From NCBI RefSeq assembly GCF_022695595.1, contig NZ_CP074380.1, positions 4,104,001-4,168,000 of the forward strand: a stretch of DNA of 64,000 nt. Reading direction: 5' to 3'. The notes under the pieces are model-generated. The model searched no databases and had not been told where the DNA came from. It was given only the letters and a program-made list of their open reading frames with translations. The translations under genes were made by a program, and so were the position numbers. Shown here one piece after another: positions 8,505 to 22,130 of the stretch; within the stretch, counting starts at the first letter, position 1, and each line of letters opens with the position of its first letter. The DNA comes from Streptomyces sp. MST-110588. Its GTDB lineage: Bacteria; Actinomycetota; Actinomycetes; Streptomycetales; Streptomycetaceae.

Positions 8505-8707
8505 CGTGCCGCTCCCCGTGATCGTCTCGTCGGAACGGCTGATTCCGTGCTCGCCCCGCACAGATCATTGTGCGGGTTCCGGGCGTCGCCAACAGTAGGG
8601 TTGTCCCCCCTGTTTTCCCTGACGCGTACCCCCGACGTCCCTGATATCCCCGTCACCCCCGATGCCCCCGTCTCTCCTGATGGGGCCCGGTCCCGTCGGG
8701 CGTACCT

Positions 8708-9367
8708 CTATCCGAGAGCCCCCGGAGCGCCCGGAGCCACGGCCTCCAGTGCGTCCACGCTGCCGGACATGATCGTGCGGATGTGTGCGGTGATGTGTTC
8801 GGCGGGCCAGTCCCACCAGGCCAGAGCGAGCAGGCGCGCCACGTCCGCGTCGTCGAAACGGCGGCGGATGAGCCGGGCCGGGTTGCCCCCGACCACGCCG
8901 TAGTCGGGAACGTCGTCGACCACGACGGAGCCCGAGGCGATGACCGCGCCGTGGCCGATGCGGACCCCCGGCATCACCGTCGACCCGTAGCCGAACCAGA
9001 CGTCGTTGCCGACGACGGTGTCACCCCGTCCCGGCAGGTCGGTGATGAGGTCGAAATGGTCGGCCCACGAGCCGCCCATGATGGGGAAGGGGAAGGTCGA
9101 AGGCCCGTCCATCCGGTGGTTGGCGCCGTTCATGATGAACCGCGTGCCTTCGCCCAGCGCGCAGAACTTGCCGATGACCAGCTTCTCCGGCCCGTAGTGA
9201 TACAGCACGTTCCGGGTTTCGAACGCCGTCGGGTCGTCCGGGTCGTCGTAGTAGGAGTACTCCCCGACCTCGATCAGTGGCGAGGTGACCAGGGGTTTGA
9301 GCAGTACCACCCGGGGCTGTCCGGGCATGGGGTGCAGCGCGGTCGGGTCGGCGGGAACGGCGGGCAT
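8708..9367 (-). CDS. CatB/Vat-like hexapeptide acetyltransferase
   Basis: 219 residues; ATG 9367 has AAGGAG 11 nt upstream. The protein shows the left-handed beta-helix hexapeptide pattern (VVGNDVWFGYGSTVMPGVRIGHGAVIASGSVVVDD, read here in parts) and the conserved block FIMNGANHRMDG, containing the His used as catalytic base in xenobiotic acetyltransferases. The C-terminal YGVVGGNPARLIRRRF is the family signature. Relatives O-acetylate streptogramin A or chloramphenicol with acetyl-CoA; many chromosomal Streptomyces copies have unknown substrates, so a resistance role is possible but unproven. It stands alone, with an unusual tandem repeat about 105 bp upstream of its start. Confidence 0.85.
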   Translation of the reverse strand: MPAVPADPTALHPMPGQPRVVLLKPLVTSPLIEVGEYSYYDDPDDPTAFETRNVLYHYGPEKLVIGKFCALGEGTRFIMNGANHRMDGPSTFPFPIMGGSWADHFDLITDLPGRGDTVVGNDVWFGYGSTVMPGVRIGHGAVIASGSVVVDDVPDYGVVGGNPARLIRRRFDDADVARLLALAWWDWPAEHITAHIRTIMSGSVDALEAVAPGAPGALG

Positions 9368-9470
9368 CGGTGGACCGGTCTCCTTACGTGTCGCAGCACG
9401 GCCGCTCCATGATCACAAACATCCCCCGGCACCGCTCGTGGTTTCCCGGACGGCCCTGGGGCCACCCGAC

Positions 9471-9540
9471 TCCGGGATGCGACGGGATGCGACGGGATGC
9501 GACGGGATGCAACGGGATGCAACGGGATGCAACGGGATGC
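9471..9540. repeat. Seven tandem copies of a 10-bp unit
   Basis: Seven contiguous 10-bp units of GACGGGATGC or AACGGGATGC; the first begins TCC. They lie between the 3' end of the Fe-S oxidoreductase gene and the start of the acetyltransferase, both on the minus strand. The unit length is close to one helical turn. Peptides read through it are artefacts. Confidence 0.9.
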
Positions 9541-9557
9541 GACGAAACGCGACATGA

Positions 9558-9593
9558 CGACGGCCGGCCCCGCGCCTGCGGGACCGGCCGTCG
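9558..9593 (-). terminator. Terminator of the Fe-S/CCG oxidoreductase gene
   Basis: A 16-bp stem with one mismatch (9558-9573 with 9578-9593) and a 4-nt loop, about 60 nt after the stop at 9656. Confidence 0.75.
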
Positions 9594-9655
9594 CCGTATC
9601 AAGGGGACCAGAGGGGAACCAGAAGGAACCCGGAGGAACCGGGAGGAACCCGGAG

Positions 9656-11950
9656 CTACTTCACCGGCTCGGGCTCCGGCGCGTCGGCCGTGGCCGCCGT
9701 ACCGCCGCCGTCCCCGTCACCACCGTCCGTCGCCCCGGCGCCCACCGGCGTCCTGACCGACTCCAGCAGCAACTGGGCCACGTCCACGACCTGCACGGAC
9801 TCCTTGGCCTTGCCGTCGTTCTTCTTCCCGTTGACGGAGTCCGTCAGCATGACCAGGCAGAACGGGCAGGCGGTGGAGACGATGTCGGGGTTCAGGGAGA
9901 GCGCCTCGTCCACGCGCTCGTTGTTGATGCGCTTGCCGATCCGCTCCTCCATCCACATACGGGCGCCGCCGGCGCCGCAGCAGAAGCCGCGCTCCTTGTG
10001 GCGGTGCATCTCCTCGTTCCGCAGGCCGGGCACCTTGGCGATGATCTCGCGCGGCGGTGTGTAGACCTTGTTGTGGCGGCCGAGGTAGCAGGGGTCGTGG
10101 TACGTGATCAGGCCCTCGACCGGGGTGACGGGGATGAGCTTGCCCTCGTCGACCAGGTGCTGGAGCAACTGCGTGTGGTGGATGACCTCGTACTCGCCGC
10201 CGAGCTGCGGGTACTCGTTGGCGATGGTGTTGAAGCAGTGCGGGCAGGTCGCGACGATCTTCTTCTTGGACTTCGGGACGGTCACGCCCTCGTCCGCGTC
10301 CTCACCGAACGCCATGTTCAGCATCTCGACGTTCTGCTGACCGAGCTGCTGGAAGAGGAACTCGTTGCCCAGGCGGCGGGCCGAGTCACCGGTGCACGCC
10401 TCGTCGCCGCCCATGATCGCGAACTTCACGCCCGCCATGTGCAGCAGCTCGGCGAAGGCCTTGGTGGTCTTCTTGGCCCGGTCCTCCAGGGCGCCCGCGC
10501 AGCCGACCCAGTACAGGTAGTCGACCTCGGTGAGGTCCTCGATGTCCTTGCCGACGACCGGGACCTCGAAGTCGACCTCCTTGGTCCAGGCAAGACGCTG
10601 CTTCTTGGCCAGGCCCCAGGGGTTGCCCTTCTTCTCCAGGTTCTTGAGCATCGTGCCGGCCTCGCTGGGGAAGCTGGACTCGATCATCACCTGGTAGCGG
10701 CGCATGTCGACGATGTGGTCGACGTGCTCGATGTCCACCGGGCACTGCTCCACGCACGCGCCGCAGGTGGTGCAGGACCACAGGACGTCGGGGTCGATGA
10801 CGCCGTTCTCTTCGAGGGTGCCGACCAGGGGGCGCTCGGCCTCGGCCAGCGCCTTGGCGGGCACCTCGGCCAACTGCTCGGCGGTGGCCTTCTCGTTGCC
10901 CTCGGCGTCCTTGCCGCCGCCCGCGAGGAGGTACGGCGCCTTGGCGTACGCGTGGTCGCGCAGCGCCATGATCAGCAGCTTGGGGGACAGCGGCTTGCCG
11001 GTGTTCCAGGCCGGGCACTGCGACTGGCAGCGTCCGCACTCGGTGCAGGTGGAGAAGTCGAGGATGCCCTTCCAGGAGAAGTGCTCGATCTGGGAGACGC
11101 CGAACTGGTCGTCCTCGCCCGGGTCCTCGAAGTCGATCGGCTTGCCCGCGCTGGTCATCGGCGGGAGCGCGCCGAGCGCCACGTCTCCGTCCGCCTCGCG
11201 CTTGAACCAGATGTTGGGGAAGGCCAGGAAGCGGTGCCAGGCGACACCCATGTCCGTCTTCAGCGCGACGGTGATCATCCAGATGAAGGACGTCGCGATC
11301 TTGATCATCGCGAAGAGGTAGGTCAGGTTCTGCAGGGTGCCGAGGCTCAGGCCCTTGAAGGCGGCGATCAGCGGGTACGAGGCGAAGAAGCCGACCTCGT
11401 AGCTGTCCACGCCGTGCTGGGCGCCCTCCAGCGCGCGCAGCGTCAGGATGCACACGCCGACGATGAGGATGACGGCCTCGACGAAGTACGCCTGGCCGAA
11501 GTTGGAACCCGCGAAGCGGGACTTGCGGCCGGGCTTGCCCGGCTTGCTGAGCTGCCGGACGACGATCAGGGTGATGATGCCGAGCGTGGTCATCAGGCCG
11601 ATGAACTCGGTGAAGATCTCCCACGGCAGCCAGTCGCCGATCACCGGGATGAGCCAGTCGGCCTTGAAGAGCTGGCCGATGGCGTTGACGATCGTCAGCA
11701 GCAGGGAGAAGAAGCCCACCGCCACGAACCAGTGCGCCACGCCGACGACGCCCCACTTGTTCATCCTGGTGTGGCCCAGGAACTCCTTGGCCACGGTGAT
11801 GGTGCGCTGCTTGGGGTCGTCGGTCCGCGAGCCGGCGGGTACGGGCTGGCCGAGCCGCACGAAGCGGTAGATCTGTGCGATGGCACGGCCGAACAGTGCG
11901 ACGCCCACCACGATGAGGACCAGCGACACGATGATCGCGGCGAGTTGCAT
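9656..11950 (-). CDS. Membrane (Fe-S)-binding oxidoreductase with CCG domains (HdrD-like)
   Basis: 764 residues from ATG 11950, with GAGGAG 7 nt upstream; the frame extends further but without a start signal. The N-terminal about 270 residues hold some six transmembrane helices. Then come two 4Fe-4S ferredoxin motifs (CTECGRCQSQCP and CTTCGACVEQCP) and two cysteine-rich CCG domains (CPHCFNTIANEYP; CCGAGGARMW then CPFCLVML). This layout resembles heterodisulfide-reductase-related and glycolate-oxidase-like iron-sulfur subunits that pass electrons between a membrane quinone pool and a soluble partner. The partner is unknown and no flavoprotein gene is adjacent. It is divergent from dnaK, with about 300 bp between them. 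The C-terminal tail is Gly/Asp-rich and probably disordered. Confidence 0.85.
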   Translation of the reverse strand: MQLAAIIVSLVLIVVGVALFGRAIAQIYRFVRLGQPVPAGSRTDDPKQRTITVAKEFLGHTRMNKWGVVGVAHWFVAVGFFSLLLTIVNAIGQLFKADWLIPVIGDWLPWEIFTEFIGLMTTLGIITLIVVRQLSKPGKPGRKSRFAGSNFGQAYFVEAVILIVGVCILTLRALEGAQHGVDSYEVGFFASYPLIAAFKGLSLGTLQNLTYLFAMIKIATSFIWMITVALKTDMGVAWHRFLAFPNIWFKREADGDVALGALPPMTSAGKPIDFEDPGEDDQFGVSQIEHFSWKGILDFSTCTECGRCQSQCPAWNTGKPLSPKLLIMALRDHAYAKAPYLLAGGGKDAEGNEKATAEQLAEVPAKALAEAERPLVGTLEENGVIDPDVLWSCTTCGACVEQCPVDIEHVDHIVDMRRYQVMIESSFPSEAGTMLKNLEKKGNPWGLAKKQRLAWTKEVDFEVPVVGKDIEDLTEVDYLYWVGCAGALEDRAKKTTKAFAELLHMAGVKFAIMGGDEACTGDSARRLGNEFLFQQLGQQNVEMLNMAFGEDADEGVTVPKSKKKIVATCPHCFNTIANEYPQLGGEYEVIHHTQLLQHLVDEGKLIPVTPVEGLITYHDPCYLGRHNKVYTPPREIIAKVPGLRNEEMHRHKERGFCCGAGGARMWMEERIGKRINNERVDEALSLNPDIVSTACPFCLVMLTDSVNGKKNDGKAKESVQVVDVAQLLLESVRTPVGAGATDGGDGDGGGTAATADAPEPEPVK

Positions 11951-12154
11951 GGGTGGCTCCTCGGGCCTGCGAGTGCGGGAGATTTCGGGGAAGAGAAGAG
12001 TTCTGAAGGGATTACTAAGCAGTAACTTTTCAGGTCTGCCGCTGAGGTTACCCAGTATTGCGGGCGCCATGAAGCCGCCCGGCCGGTGATCTGTGTCGCG
12101 AAGGCAACCCTCTCCGTACGCGTCGCGTCCCGCTTGCATGTAGGGCCCGTATAA

Positions 12155-14799
<2,645 letters not shown>

Positions 14800-14844
14800 C
14801 GTGCGCACGCGTGAGGAATCGGTACGGGAGGAGGGACGTCGGGG

Positions 14845-16020
14845 ATGAGCACCAAGGACTTCGTGGAGAAGGACTTCTACAAGGTCCTCGGCGTCCCGAA
14901 GGACGCCACCGAAGCAGAGATCAAGAAGGCGTACCGCAAGCTCGCCCGTGAGTTCCACCCGGACGCCAACAAGGGCGACTCCAAGGCCGAGGAGCGCTTC
15001 AAGGAGATCTCCGAGGCGAACGACGTCCTGGGGGACCCCAAGCGCCGCAAGGAGTACGACGAGGCGCGGGCGCTGTTCGGCAACGGCGGCTTCCGGGCCG
15101 GTCCGGGCGGCGGGGGCGGCGGCTCCTTCAACTTCGACCTGGGCGACCTCTTCGGAGGCGGCCAGGGCGGGGGGCAGGGCGGCGGCTTCGGCGGCGGCCT
15201 CGGGGACGTCTTCGGCGGCCTGTTCAACCGCGGCGGTACGGGAACCCGTACGCAGCCCAGGCGCGGCCAGGACATCGAGTCCGAGGTGACGCTCAGCTTC
15301 ACCGAGGCGGTGGACGGGGCCACGGTCCCGCTGCGGATGTCCAGCCAGGCTCCCTGCAAGGCGTGTTCGGGCACCGGCGACAAGAACGGCACACCCCGCG
15401 TGTGCCCGACCTGCGTGGGCACCGGCCAGGTCTCCCGCGGCGGCGGTGGCGGCTTCTCGCTCACCGACCCGTGCGTGGACTGCAAGGGCCGCGGCCTGAT
15501 CGCCGAGAACCCCTGCGAGGTCTGCAAGGGCAGCGGGCGGGCCACCAGCTCCCGCACGATGCAGGTACGTATCCCCGCGGGCGTCTCCGACGGGCAGCGC
15601 ATCCGGCTGCGCGGCAAGGGCGCCCCCGGGGAGCGAGGCGGCCCCAACGGCGATCTGTATGTCGTCGTGCACGTGGGCAAACACCCCGTGTTCGGCCGCA
15701 AGGGCGACAACCTCACCGTCACCGTGCCCGTCACCTTCCCGGAGGCGGCGCTCGGCGGCGAGGTACGGGTCCCGACCCTGGGCGGCCCGCCGGTCACCCT
15801 CAAGATCCCGGCCGGTACGCCCAACGGCCGTACGATGCGTGCCCGGGGCAAGGGTGCGGTACGCAAGGACGGCACCCGCGGGGACCTGCTGGTCACCGTC
15901 GAGGTGATGGTCCCCAAGGTGCTCGGCGACAAGGCCAGGGAGTCGCTGGAGTCCTACCGGGAGGCGACCGCGGACCAGGATCCGCGGGCGGAACTGTTCC
16001 AGGCCGCGAAGGGAGCTTGA
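14845..16020 (+). CDS. dnaJ: Chaperone DnaJ (Hsp40)
   Basis: 391 residues; ATG 14845 follows a GGGAGGAGGG stretch. The J-domain (residues 9-75) holds AYRKLAREFHPDANKGD with the HPD triad that stimulates the DnaK ATPase. It is followed by a Gly/Phe-rich linker, four CxxCxGxG zinc-finger repeats (beginning CKACSGTG, CPTCVGTG, CVDCKGRG, CEVCKGSG) and the C-terminal substrate-binding domains with the IRLRGKGAPG motif. It is a full-length type I DnaJ that delivers unfolded clients to DnaK. hspR starts 1 nt after the stop. Confidence 0.97.
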   Translation: MSTKDFVEKDFYKVLGVPKDATEAEIKKAYRKLAREFHPDANKGDSKAEERFKEISEANDVLGDPKRRKEYDEARALFGNGGFRAGPGGGGGGSFNFDLGDLFGGGQGGGQGGGFGGGLGDVFGGLFNRGGTGTRTQPRRGQDIESEVTLSFTEAVDGATVPLRMSSQAPCKACSGTGDKNGTPRVCPTCVGTGQVSRGGGGGFSLTDPCVDCKGRGLIAENPCEVCKGSGRATSSRTMQVRIPAGVSDGQRIRLRGKGAPGERGGPNGDLYVVVHVGKHPVFGRKGDNLTVTVPVTFPEAALGGEVRVPTLGGPPVTLKIPAGTPNGRTMRARGKGAVRKDGTRGDLLVTVEVMVPKVLGDKARESLESYREATADQDPRAELFQAAKGA

Positions 16021-16021
16021 G

Positions 16022-16477
16022 ATGGACGGCCGTGGCGGGCGGAGTCGTAACCCGTATGAACTGACCGAAGAGTCGCCGGTCTACGTCATCTCCGTCGCGG
16101 CTCAGCTCTCGGGCCTGCACCCGCAGACCCTGCGGCAGTACGACCGCCTCGGCCTGGTCTCCCCGGACCGTACGGCCGGGCGCGGTCGCCGCTATTCGGC
16201 CCGGGACATCGAACTGCTCCGGGAAGTCCAGCGGCTGTCGCAGGACGAGGGCATCAACCTCGCCGGCATCAAGCGCATCATCGAACTGGAGAACCAGGTC
16301 GCGGCCCTGCGCCAGCGGGTCGCCGAACTCCAGCACGCGGTGGAGGGCGCCGCGGTGGCCATGCAGCAGCGCGAGGCCGCCGTCCACGCCTCCTACCGCC
16401 GCGACCTGGTTCCCTACCAGGACGTCCAGCAGACCAGCGCCCTGGTCGTCTGGCGCCCCAAGCGCCCGACCGACTGA
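16022..16477 (+). CDS. hspR: Heat-shock repressor HspR (MerR family)
   Basis: 151 residues from ATG 16022, directly after dnaJ. The MerR-type winged helix-turn-helix (VYVISVAAQLSGLHPQTLRQY then RYSARDIELLREV) is followed by a coiled coil (ELENQVAALRQRVAELQHAV) for dimerisation and a hydrophobic C-terminus. HspR represses dnaK and clpB operons by binding HAIR inverted repeats; three such sites are visible in this window (12157, 12209 and 18329). As the last gene of its own target operon it is autoregulated. A strong intrinsic terminator follows. Confidence 0.96.
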   Translation: MDGRGGRSRNPYELTEESPVYVISVAAQLSGLHPQTLRQYDRLGLVSPDRTAGRGRRYSARDIELLREVQRLSQDEGINLAGIKRIIELENQVAALRQRVAELQHAVEGAAVAMQQREAAVHASYRRDLVPYQDVQQTSALVVWRPKRPTD

Positions 16478-16529
16478 GGCCCGGACCCTGGACTCCGGGC
16501 CCCGGACCCTGGACCGGGCCAAGCCTCGA

Positions 16530-16568
16530 AGACCCGTCACCTCAGTGGTGACGGGTCTCGGTTTTTTT
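16530..16568 (+). terminator. Intrinsic terminator of the dnaK-hspR operon
   Basis: A 12-bp stem (16530-16541 with 16547-16558) with a 5-nt loop is followed by CGG and seven T residues (16562-16568): a textbook rho-independent terminator, unusual in having a real T run for this GC content. It also covers the 3' end of the opposing small zinc-ribbon gene. Confidence 0.92.
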
Positions 16569-16779
16569 CAGCTGTCCGGGCCGCCGCGGCCGTATCGGGA
16601 CCTGGGGGCGGGGGCGGTCCCGGGGGTGAGGCGTAGCCGCAGGCGTGGCAGATCTTCCAGCCGTCCTGGTTCACGGCGAGGGGGCCGCCGCAGCGGGGGC
16701 ACGTTTCGGCGTGGGGGCGGGGGCGGGAGTCCGTGGAAGGCCGCGGCCTGGTTGCCGTCGTGTGCGTTTTTGACCCCAT
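16537..16779 (-). CDS. Small zinc-ribbon protein
   Basis: 80 residues from ATG 16779, with GGAGGG 4-5 nt upstream; a TTG at 16791 is the alternative. A single CxxC...CxxC zinc ribbon is evident, CPRCGGPLAVNQDGWKICHACG at about 28-49 (read in two halves), flanked by Thr/Arg/Pro-rich low-complexity tails. It probably binds zinc and perhaps nucleic acid or protein; the function is unknown. The 3' end of the gene lies inside the hspR terminator stem, so the two convergent transcripts overlap by about 20 bp. The good ribosome site and intact ribbon argue for a real gene. Confidence 0.55.
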   Translation of the reverse strand: MGSKTHTTATRPRPSTDSRPRPHAETCPRCGGPLAVNQDGWKICHACGYASPPGPPPPPGPDTAAAARTAEKNRDPSPLR

Positions 16780-17182
16780 GAGACCCTCCAATTGACGGAC
16801 CGGCTCCGAAGTGGTTCGGATTCTGGGCCGTTCTGTTCACAACCTGGTTAGCAGGTCGGGGAAAGGGACGGAACCAGGCGGTCCGGAACCGGCCAGGCGG
16901 GCGGTGGCCACGCAGGGATGCGGCGTCGCGTGGTTGAAGGGAAACGCGAGGGCGAGGGGTCCGCGGCGGGGTGCGGGAGGTGTCGCGGGGCGGCGAGGGG
17001 CGTGAATCGGGAGCCAGGACGGTGCGTACGCGCCCGCTCGGAGTCCCCACCAAGCCCCTGTGAAGCCGCTGTGCCGATGAGAATGTCGTAACTGCGTAGG
17101 GCGCGGGTGCGGCCGTCAGGACCGTTCGGGGCGCGGCATGCGGCATGCGGCACGCGGAACGCAGAGCGCAGGCGCGGTGTGC
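16780..17182. other. Gene-free interval
   Basis: About 400 bp with no supportable gene. It should contain the minus-strand promoter of the zinc-ribbon gene. Short GCGGCAT-like repeats occur at 17133-17165, just past the 3' end of the F420/PPOX-type gene. Frames here lack domains and start signals. Confidence 0.5.
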
Positions 17183-17587
17183 TCAGACGTTGCCGAGCGC
17201 CTTGGTGACCGCTATCTCGATGAGCACCCGCTCCGGGTTGGGCGTCGGCGTGCGGCCGTACCGCTGCGCGTAGCGCCGTACCGCGTCGGCCACCGCCTCC
17301 GCATCCGTACGCACCCGCGCCACGCCCTCCAGCGTCGCCCACCGCCCCCGGTCCACCTGGCACACCGCCACCCGCGCGCCCTCCGGGCCCGCGGCACGGA
17401 TGTTGGCGATCTTGGCGCTGGTCCGGCGGGTGATGACCCGCGCCGTGCGCTGCGCCGCGTCGAAGGTGACACCGACCGGGACGACGTGCGGGGTGCCGTC
17501 GCGGCGCAGCGTGGTGAGCGTGCACATCAGGTGCTTGTCCCAGAAGGCGACGTATTCGGGGCTGAGGGCGTCCAGATCGTGAGCCAT
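17183..17587 (-). CDS. PPOX-class, probably F420-dependent, oxidoreductase
   Basis: 134 residues from ATG 17587 (MAHDLDALSPEY). The split-barrel flavin/deazaflavin fold is recognisable from FWDKHLMCTLTTLRRDGTPHVVPVGVTFD, the RVITRRTSAKIANIRA strand and VCQVDRGRWATLEGVARV. The actinobacterial TIGR03618-type family uses cofactor F420 rather than FMN; the substrate is not predictable. The frame extends 41 codons upstream as Ser/Pro low complexity that overlaps the neighbouring gene, so I reject it. No good ribosome site is visible before the ATG. The next upstream gene on the strand ends 25 nt away. Confidence 0.8.
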   Translation of the reverse strand: MAHDLDALSPEYVAFWDKHLMCTLTTLRRDGTPHVVPVGVTFDAAQRTARVITRRTSAKIANIRAAGPEGARVAVCQVDRGRWATLEGVARVRTDAEAVADAVRRYAQRYGRTPTPNPERVLIEIAVTKALGNV

Positions 17588-17612
17588 GCCGGAAGCGTAA
17601 ACGGCGGGCAGG

Positions 17613-18194
17613 TCAGAGGAAGTCGGAGGTGTCGAGGTCGAAGGAGAAGGGGGCGGGGAGGGGGACGGGTTTGCCGAAGAGGGCGGAGTGGAGGACGGCG
17701 TAGTCGTCACCGGAGGGCTCGGCGAAGAGCGTGGCCGTGTCCTCGTCGCGGTCGACGAGCAGGTAGAGAGGGGTACCGGCGCGGGCGTAGGAGTGCCGCT
17801 TCCAGATGCGGTCGCCTTCCGGGCGGGTGGAGGTGACCTCGACGACCATGGCGACGCCCTCGCTGCGCATCCAGCGAGGCGCCTGCCGGAACAGACGCAG
17901 TTCGCGGGGCGCGAAGGTGGCGTCAGGGATCACGTGATCCTTGGCCGGCCTGGCTCCGGTTCGCAGCTTGATGCCTTTGTTGCCGGACACGTCCATGTCG
18001 GTCGCGGACTTGCGCAGCACCTGCCTGATGAGCGTGCTCAGACAGTCCTCGTGCTCGCCGTCCGGAGCTGGTGCCACGACGATCTCCCCCTCGATGAGCT
18101 CGGCCCGGAATCCCTCGGGGAGCTCCAGGTCGAGGAAGTAATCCAGGAGGATCTTTTCACTCGTGGGCATCGGCGCGTGTGCCACAGCCGTCAT
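17613..18194 (-). CDS. Uma2-family putative endonuclease (DUF820)
   Basis: 193 residues; ATG 18194 has AAGGGGG upstream. The fold shows the restriction-endonuclease-like core of Uma2 proteins: RAELIEGEIVVAPAP, the conserved VIPDATFAP block supplying the Asp, and MVVEVTSTRPEGDR with the Glu-x-Thr strand. Uma2 proteins are very abundant in Streptomyces; nuclease activity is inferred from the PD-(D/E)XK-like fold and has rarely been tested. It lies just upstream of the F420/PPOX-type gene and divergent from clpB. Confidence 0.85.
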   Translation of the reverse strand: MTAVAHAPMPTSEKILLDYFLDLELPEGFRAELIEGEIVVAPAPDGEHEDCLSTLIRQVLRKSATDMDVSGNKGIKLRTGARPAKDHVIPDATFAPRELRLFRQAPRWMRSEGVAMVVEVTSTRPEGDRIWKRHSYARAGTPLYLLVDRDEDTATLFAEPSGDDYAVLHSALFGKPVPLPAPFSFDLDTSDFL

Positions 18195-18328
18195 GCTGCA
18201 CCCCCTTGTGGTCGATGGCCAGCTTCACCGGGCGGCGGCGGTGGCGTAGGTGAGTTCGCCTCGCTTCACCCCTAAGAGTTCAAGATCGACACTGGTTGAC
18301 CGGGTCCGCGCAGGGCATCCGAATCAGC

Positions 18329-18349
18329 CTTGAGTGGAATAGACTCAAC
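18329..18349 (+). promoter_or_regulatory. HAIR element (HspR operator) of clpB
   Basis: CTTGAGT, 7 bases, ACTCAAC: 13 of 14 arm positions match the HAIR consensus. It lies about 100 bp before the clpB GTG. TTGACC at 18296-18301 is a possible -35 just upstream. HspR control of clpB is established in Streptomyces, and the site puts clpB in the same regulon as dnaK. Confidence 0.9.
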
Positions 18350-18450
18350 TTATCGCACGTTGGTAAGAGCAGGACTGTCAGGATTGGCCCCGCCGTACAG
18401 CGAGCACCCGTACGCAGGGCACGCCACAGCACAAGAAGGAGCGCGAGGTC

Positions 18451-21179
<2,729 letters not shown>

Positions 21180-21385
21180 TTCGGGCCGGAGGGCACGGGC
21201 CCGGGTGACGCGGGCCGGGCGATACGGGTGCACACGTCCTGGTGGAATCCTTCCGCCGGGACGTGTGCGACGCGGTCCGCGGCGCGGCGCCGGCGCGATG
21301 TGTCGACCTGGTGACGGCACCGCGCTTGCCATACAGGGGCGGGGATGGTGGAGGATGGCCAGGACCATACGAAGGGAATTCCACG

Positions 21386-21922
21386 GTGAGCATCGACCCG
21401 TCCTCGATTCCGAATTTCGGGGGCCAGCCCGAACCTCAGCCGTCGGGGCCTGATGGTCCCGTCGTGCCCGACCAGGATCTGGTCAAGCAGCTCCTCGAAC
21501 AGATGGAGCTGAAGTACGTAGTCGACGACGAGGGAGACCTCGCCGCCCCGTGGGAGCAGTTCCGCACGTACTTCATGTTCCGCGGCGAGGAGGAGCAGCA
21601 GATCTTCTCCGTCCGCACGTTCTACGACCGTCCGCACGGCATCGACGACAAGCCGAAGCTGCTGGAGGCGATCGACGACTGGAACCGCCGGACCCTGTGG
21701 CCGAAGGCGTACACCCACACCCACGACGACGGCACCGTCCGTCTGATCGGTGAGGCGTCGATGCTGATCGGCACCGGCGTCGCGCTCGAACACTTCGTGT
21801 CGAGCACGGTGAGCTGGATCCGCGCGTCGATCGAGTTCGACCGGTGGATCATCGAGCAGCTCGGTCTGGAGTCCGAGATCGAAGGCGGCTCGGACGAGAA
21901 GCCGGGTGACGAGGAGGCCTGA
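21386..21922 (+). CDS. YbjN-domain protein
   Basis: 178 residues from GTG 21386, with AAGGGA 8 nt upstream; upstream in-frame codons lack signals. After a Pro/Gly-rich start (about 35 residues), the body matches the actinobacterial YbjN domain: [28 protein letters not shown], then [28 protein letters not shown] and a C-terminal helix [14 protein letters not shown]. The fold resembles type III secretion chaperones, but the biochemical role in Streptomyces is unknown. It follows clpB by about 200 bp and is convergent with the beta-lactamase-like gene. Conserved syntenic position suggests a housekeeping role. Confidence 0.8.
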   Translation: MSIDPSSIPNFGGQPEPQPSGPDGPVVPDQDLVKQLLEQMELKYVVDDEGDLAAPWEQFRTYFMFRGEEEQQIFSVRTFYDRPHGIDDKPKLLEAIDDWNRRTLWPKAYTHTHDDGTVRLIGEASMLIGTGVALEHFVSSTVSWIRASIEFDRWIIEQLGLESEIEGGSDEKPGDEEA

Positions 21923-21970
21923 GCCTCCGAGAGGCGCGAGCCTCTCGCCACGATCGGCGATCGGCAACAA

Positions 21971-22026
21971 GTGATCAGTGATCGGTGACCGGTGACCGGT
22001 GATCGGTGAACAGCGATTGACGATCG
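21971..22026. repeat. Heptamer tandem repeat (8 units)
   Basis: Eight consecutive 7-bp units, mostly GTGATCG or GTGACCG (GTGATCA, GTGATCG, GTGACCG twice, GTGATCG, GTGAACA, then two degenerate). They fill the gap between the convergent YbjN and serine-hydrolase genes. Confidence 0.85.
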
Positions 22027-22080
22027 CTGGTTCAGCGCTTGCGGGCCCCTGGGACGGCTGCGCGCGGTAAGACGCGCGCG

Positions 22081-22118
22081 GCGTTCCGGGGGCCCGATCG
22101 CGTTCCGGGGGCCCGGTC
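22081..22118. repeat. 19-bp direct duplication
   Basis: Two adjacent 19-bp copies starting GCGTTCCGGGGGCCCG, differing at one base, immediately 3' of the serine-hydrolase gene. Confidence 0.85.
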
Positions 22119-22130
22119 GCATCGAGGGCG

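Noticed and set aside
9471..9540. CRISPR array at the 10-bp repeats
   Set aside because: Units are contiguous with no unique spacers; it is a simple tandem repeat.
9497..12025. An 842-codon plus-strand open frame opposite the Fe-S oxidoreductase
   Set aside because: It is the complement of a strongly supported gene, is Asp/Leu/Val/His-biased as antisense GC frames are, and has no domain or ribosome site.
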